This document shows, one piece after another, positions 62,930-64,000 of a DNA stretch of 64,000 bases. The stretch comes from Afifellaceae bacterium (lineage in GTDB: Bacteria; Pseudomonadota; Alphaproteobacteria; Rhizobiales; Afifellaceae): assembly GCA_028281235.1 (NCBI GenBank), contig JANQKG010000047.1, positions 17,714 through 81,713 on the forward strand, given 5' to 3'. Positions within the stretch are counted from its first letter, which is position 1; every line of letters starts with the position of its first letter. Both the position numbers and the translations under genes were made by a program. The notes under the pieces were generated by a model. That model had not been told where the DNA came from. It was given only the letters and a program-made list of their open reading frames with translations, and ran no database searches.

Positions 62930-63814
62930 ATGATTACGCGGCGGCAGTTTCTGACCGGTCTGGGTAGCAGCGTTGCGCTTGGCGGCGCATTCGGCGGCTA
63001 TGCCTTCGCCGTGGAGCCGCGCTTCCGCCTGGTCGTCACCGAGTATGAGCTCGCCACGCATCGTTGGCAGAGCGCCAGGCCGCTGCGTATCGTGGCGCTC
63101 TCCGACATCCATGCCTGCGAACCGTGGATGCCCGAAAGCCGCATCCGCGCCATCGTAGAGCAGGCCAACGCGCTTGGCGGCGACATCATCGTGCTGCTTG
63201 GCGATTTCACCGCCGGCCTCGGCCCGTTCAAGCTGGCGCCCGTAGCCGCGCATGTGTGGGGGAGAGCGCTTGCGGATCTCTCCGCACCGTTTGGTGTTCA
63301 TGCCATCCCGGGCAATCATGATTGGTGGACCAACCTCAACGAGGTGACCGACACGCTGAGCGCGGCCGGCATCAATGTCTACCAGAACCGCGCTGAGCGC
63401 TTTTCCGCGCCATCGCCGTTCTGGCTCGCTGGCACCGACAGCATCGTTGCGCACCGGCTTCCCGGCCACGGCCACTTCAACGGCGCCGACGATCTGCCGG
63501 GCACGCTGGCGCGGATCACCGACGACGCGCCCGCGATCCTGATGGCACACGAGCCGGACCTCTTTGTCGATGTGCCGGATCGCTTCGCCGTGACGCTGTC
63601 GGGCCACACGCATGGCGGCCAGGTGCGGCTGCCGTTCTTGGGACGCCCCGTCGTGCCGTCGGCCTACGGCCAGCGCTTCGCTTATGGGCACATACACGAA
63701 ACGGGACGCGATCTGATCGTCTCCGCCGGCCTCGGCTGCTCCATCATGCCCGTCCGCCTCGGCGTGCCGCCGGAGATTACTGTGGTGACGTTGAAGCAGG
63801 GCGAACCCGCTTAG
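62930..63814 (+). CDS. Tat-exported metallophosphoesterase (YaeI/UDP-diacylglucosamine-hydrolase-like fold)
   Basis: 294 residues from ATG 62930, preceded by GGGAAG. The N-terminus is a twin-arginine signal (ITRRQFLTGLGSSVALGG). The catalytic metal motifs are present in order: SDIHACEPW, LLGDFTAG, IPGNHDWW, and LSGHTHGGQ. These are calcineurin-like two-metal phosphoesterases of the envelope. The TAG stop overlaps the left end of a MITE-like element. Confidence 0.9.
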   Translation: MITRRQFLTGLGSSVALGGAFGGYAFAVEPRFRLVVTEYELATHRWQSARPLRIVALSDIHACEPWMPESRIRAIVEQANALGGDIIVLLGDFTAGLGPFKLAPVAAHVWGRALADLSAPFGVHAIPGNHDWWTNLNEVTDTLSAAGINVYQNRAERFSAPSPFWLAGTDSIVAHRLPGHGHFNGADDLPGTLARITDDAPAILMAHEPDLFVDVPDRFAVTLSGHTHGGQVRLPFLGRPVVPSAYGQRFAYGHIHETGRDLIVSAGLGCSIMPVRLGVPPEITVVTLKQGEPA

Positions 63815-63997
63815 AGCCTGTTTGAAAAATCAACCTCACGACGCGCGGCCGGACAATCAGACGTTGGCTCGCGCCAGCAGGGTCGGTCCTGGCTCTAAAA
63901 ATTAAAGAACAAGAGCCCCCAACCGGCCTTTTCCTGGCAGGCGGCCGTCTGAACAGCGATCGATAAGGCGTGCGGCCAGCATTCTCAAACGGGCTCT
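63813..63997 (+). mobile_element. MITE-like element, copy B (185 bp)
   Basis: Left end AGAGCCTGTTTGAAAA and right end TTCTCAAACGGGCTCT form terminal inverted repeats, matching at about 14 of 16 positions. The interior is closely similar to copy A at 15364-15546. Taking GAGCC...GGCTC as the inner ends, both sides are flanked by TTA, which may be a target duplication. The window ends 3 bases after it. Confidence 0.85.
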
Positions 63998-64000
63998 TAG

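Overview
The window is high-GC DNA from an alphaproteobacterium, most likely of the order Hyphomicrobiales (Rhizobiales). The evidence is the cckA-recA-alaS order, an alphaproteobacterial SOS box (GTTC-N7-GTTC) in front of recA, a divergent FliO next to a one-cysteine DksA, betaine-lipid genes, and many short palindromic repeats of the kind found in rhizobial genomes. I cannot name a genus from the sequence alone.

Region 1 (about 1.4-31.5 kb) is dominated by corrinoid-dependent removal of methyl groups from quaternary amines. It encodes two non-pyrrolysine MttB-family methyltransferases, a corrinoid protein, a methyltetrahydrofolate:corrinoid methyltransferase, a split MetF/MetV methylenetetrahydrofolate reductase, a ferredoxin/ASKHA activator for the corrinoid, two small companion proteins (DUF1638 and the misnamed 'virulence factor' family), a homocysteine methyltransferase, and a dimethylglycine-dehydrogenase-like flavoprotein. 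The expected flow is: betaine enters by the TRAP or ABC transporter; MttB moves a methyl group to the corrinoid protein; the folate methyltransferase moves it to tetrahydrofolate; MetF/MetV oxidises it. The flavoprotein can feed further methyl groups into folate. Betaine-lipid synthesis genes (btaA, btaB), a desaturase, an XRE regulator, a class III adenylate cyclase and an RNase T2 lie among them. A DUF559 endonuclease cassette and two toxin-antitoxin modules (BrnT/BrnA; Phd/PIN) interrupt the region.

Region 2 (29.8-37.0 kb) is a dipeptide-type ABC transporter operon divergent from the second MttB gene, followed by an enolase-superfamily enzyme. Region 3 (37-50 kb) is a mixed housekeeping stretch: MarR-GNAT fusion, DUF1194, GFA protein, YcjF/YcjX pair, beta-propeller protein, GDCCVxC protein, SixA, a ClpP-like membrane protein and its partner, DksA, a hydratase, and FliO. 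Region 4 (50-64 kb) is core: cckA, a tandem pair of small peptide genes that look like RiPP precursors, recA, alaS, icd, a TrmJ-type methyltransferase, murI, rpsD and a Tat-exported metallophosphoesterase.

The main points for follow-up are: (i) an Arg-rich terminal tag shared by five proteins of the methyl-transfer pathway; (ii) a DUF559 endonuclease gene bracketed by near-identical 35-bp inverted repeats whose relatives are scattered over the window; (iii) the duplicated 64-65 residue peptide genes between cckA and recA, with a covarying leader hairpin; (iv) a 183-185 bp element with terminal inverted repeats, present at two gene ends.
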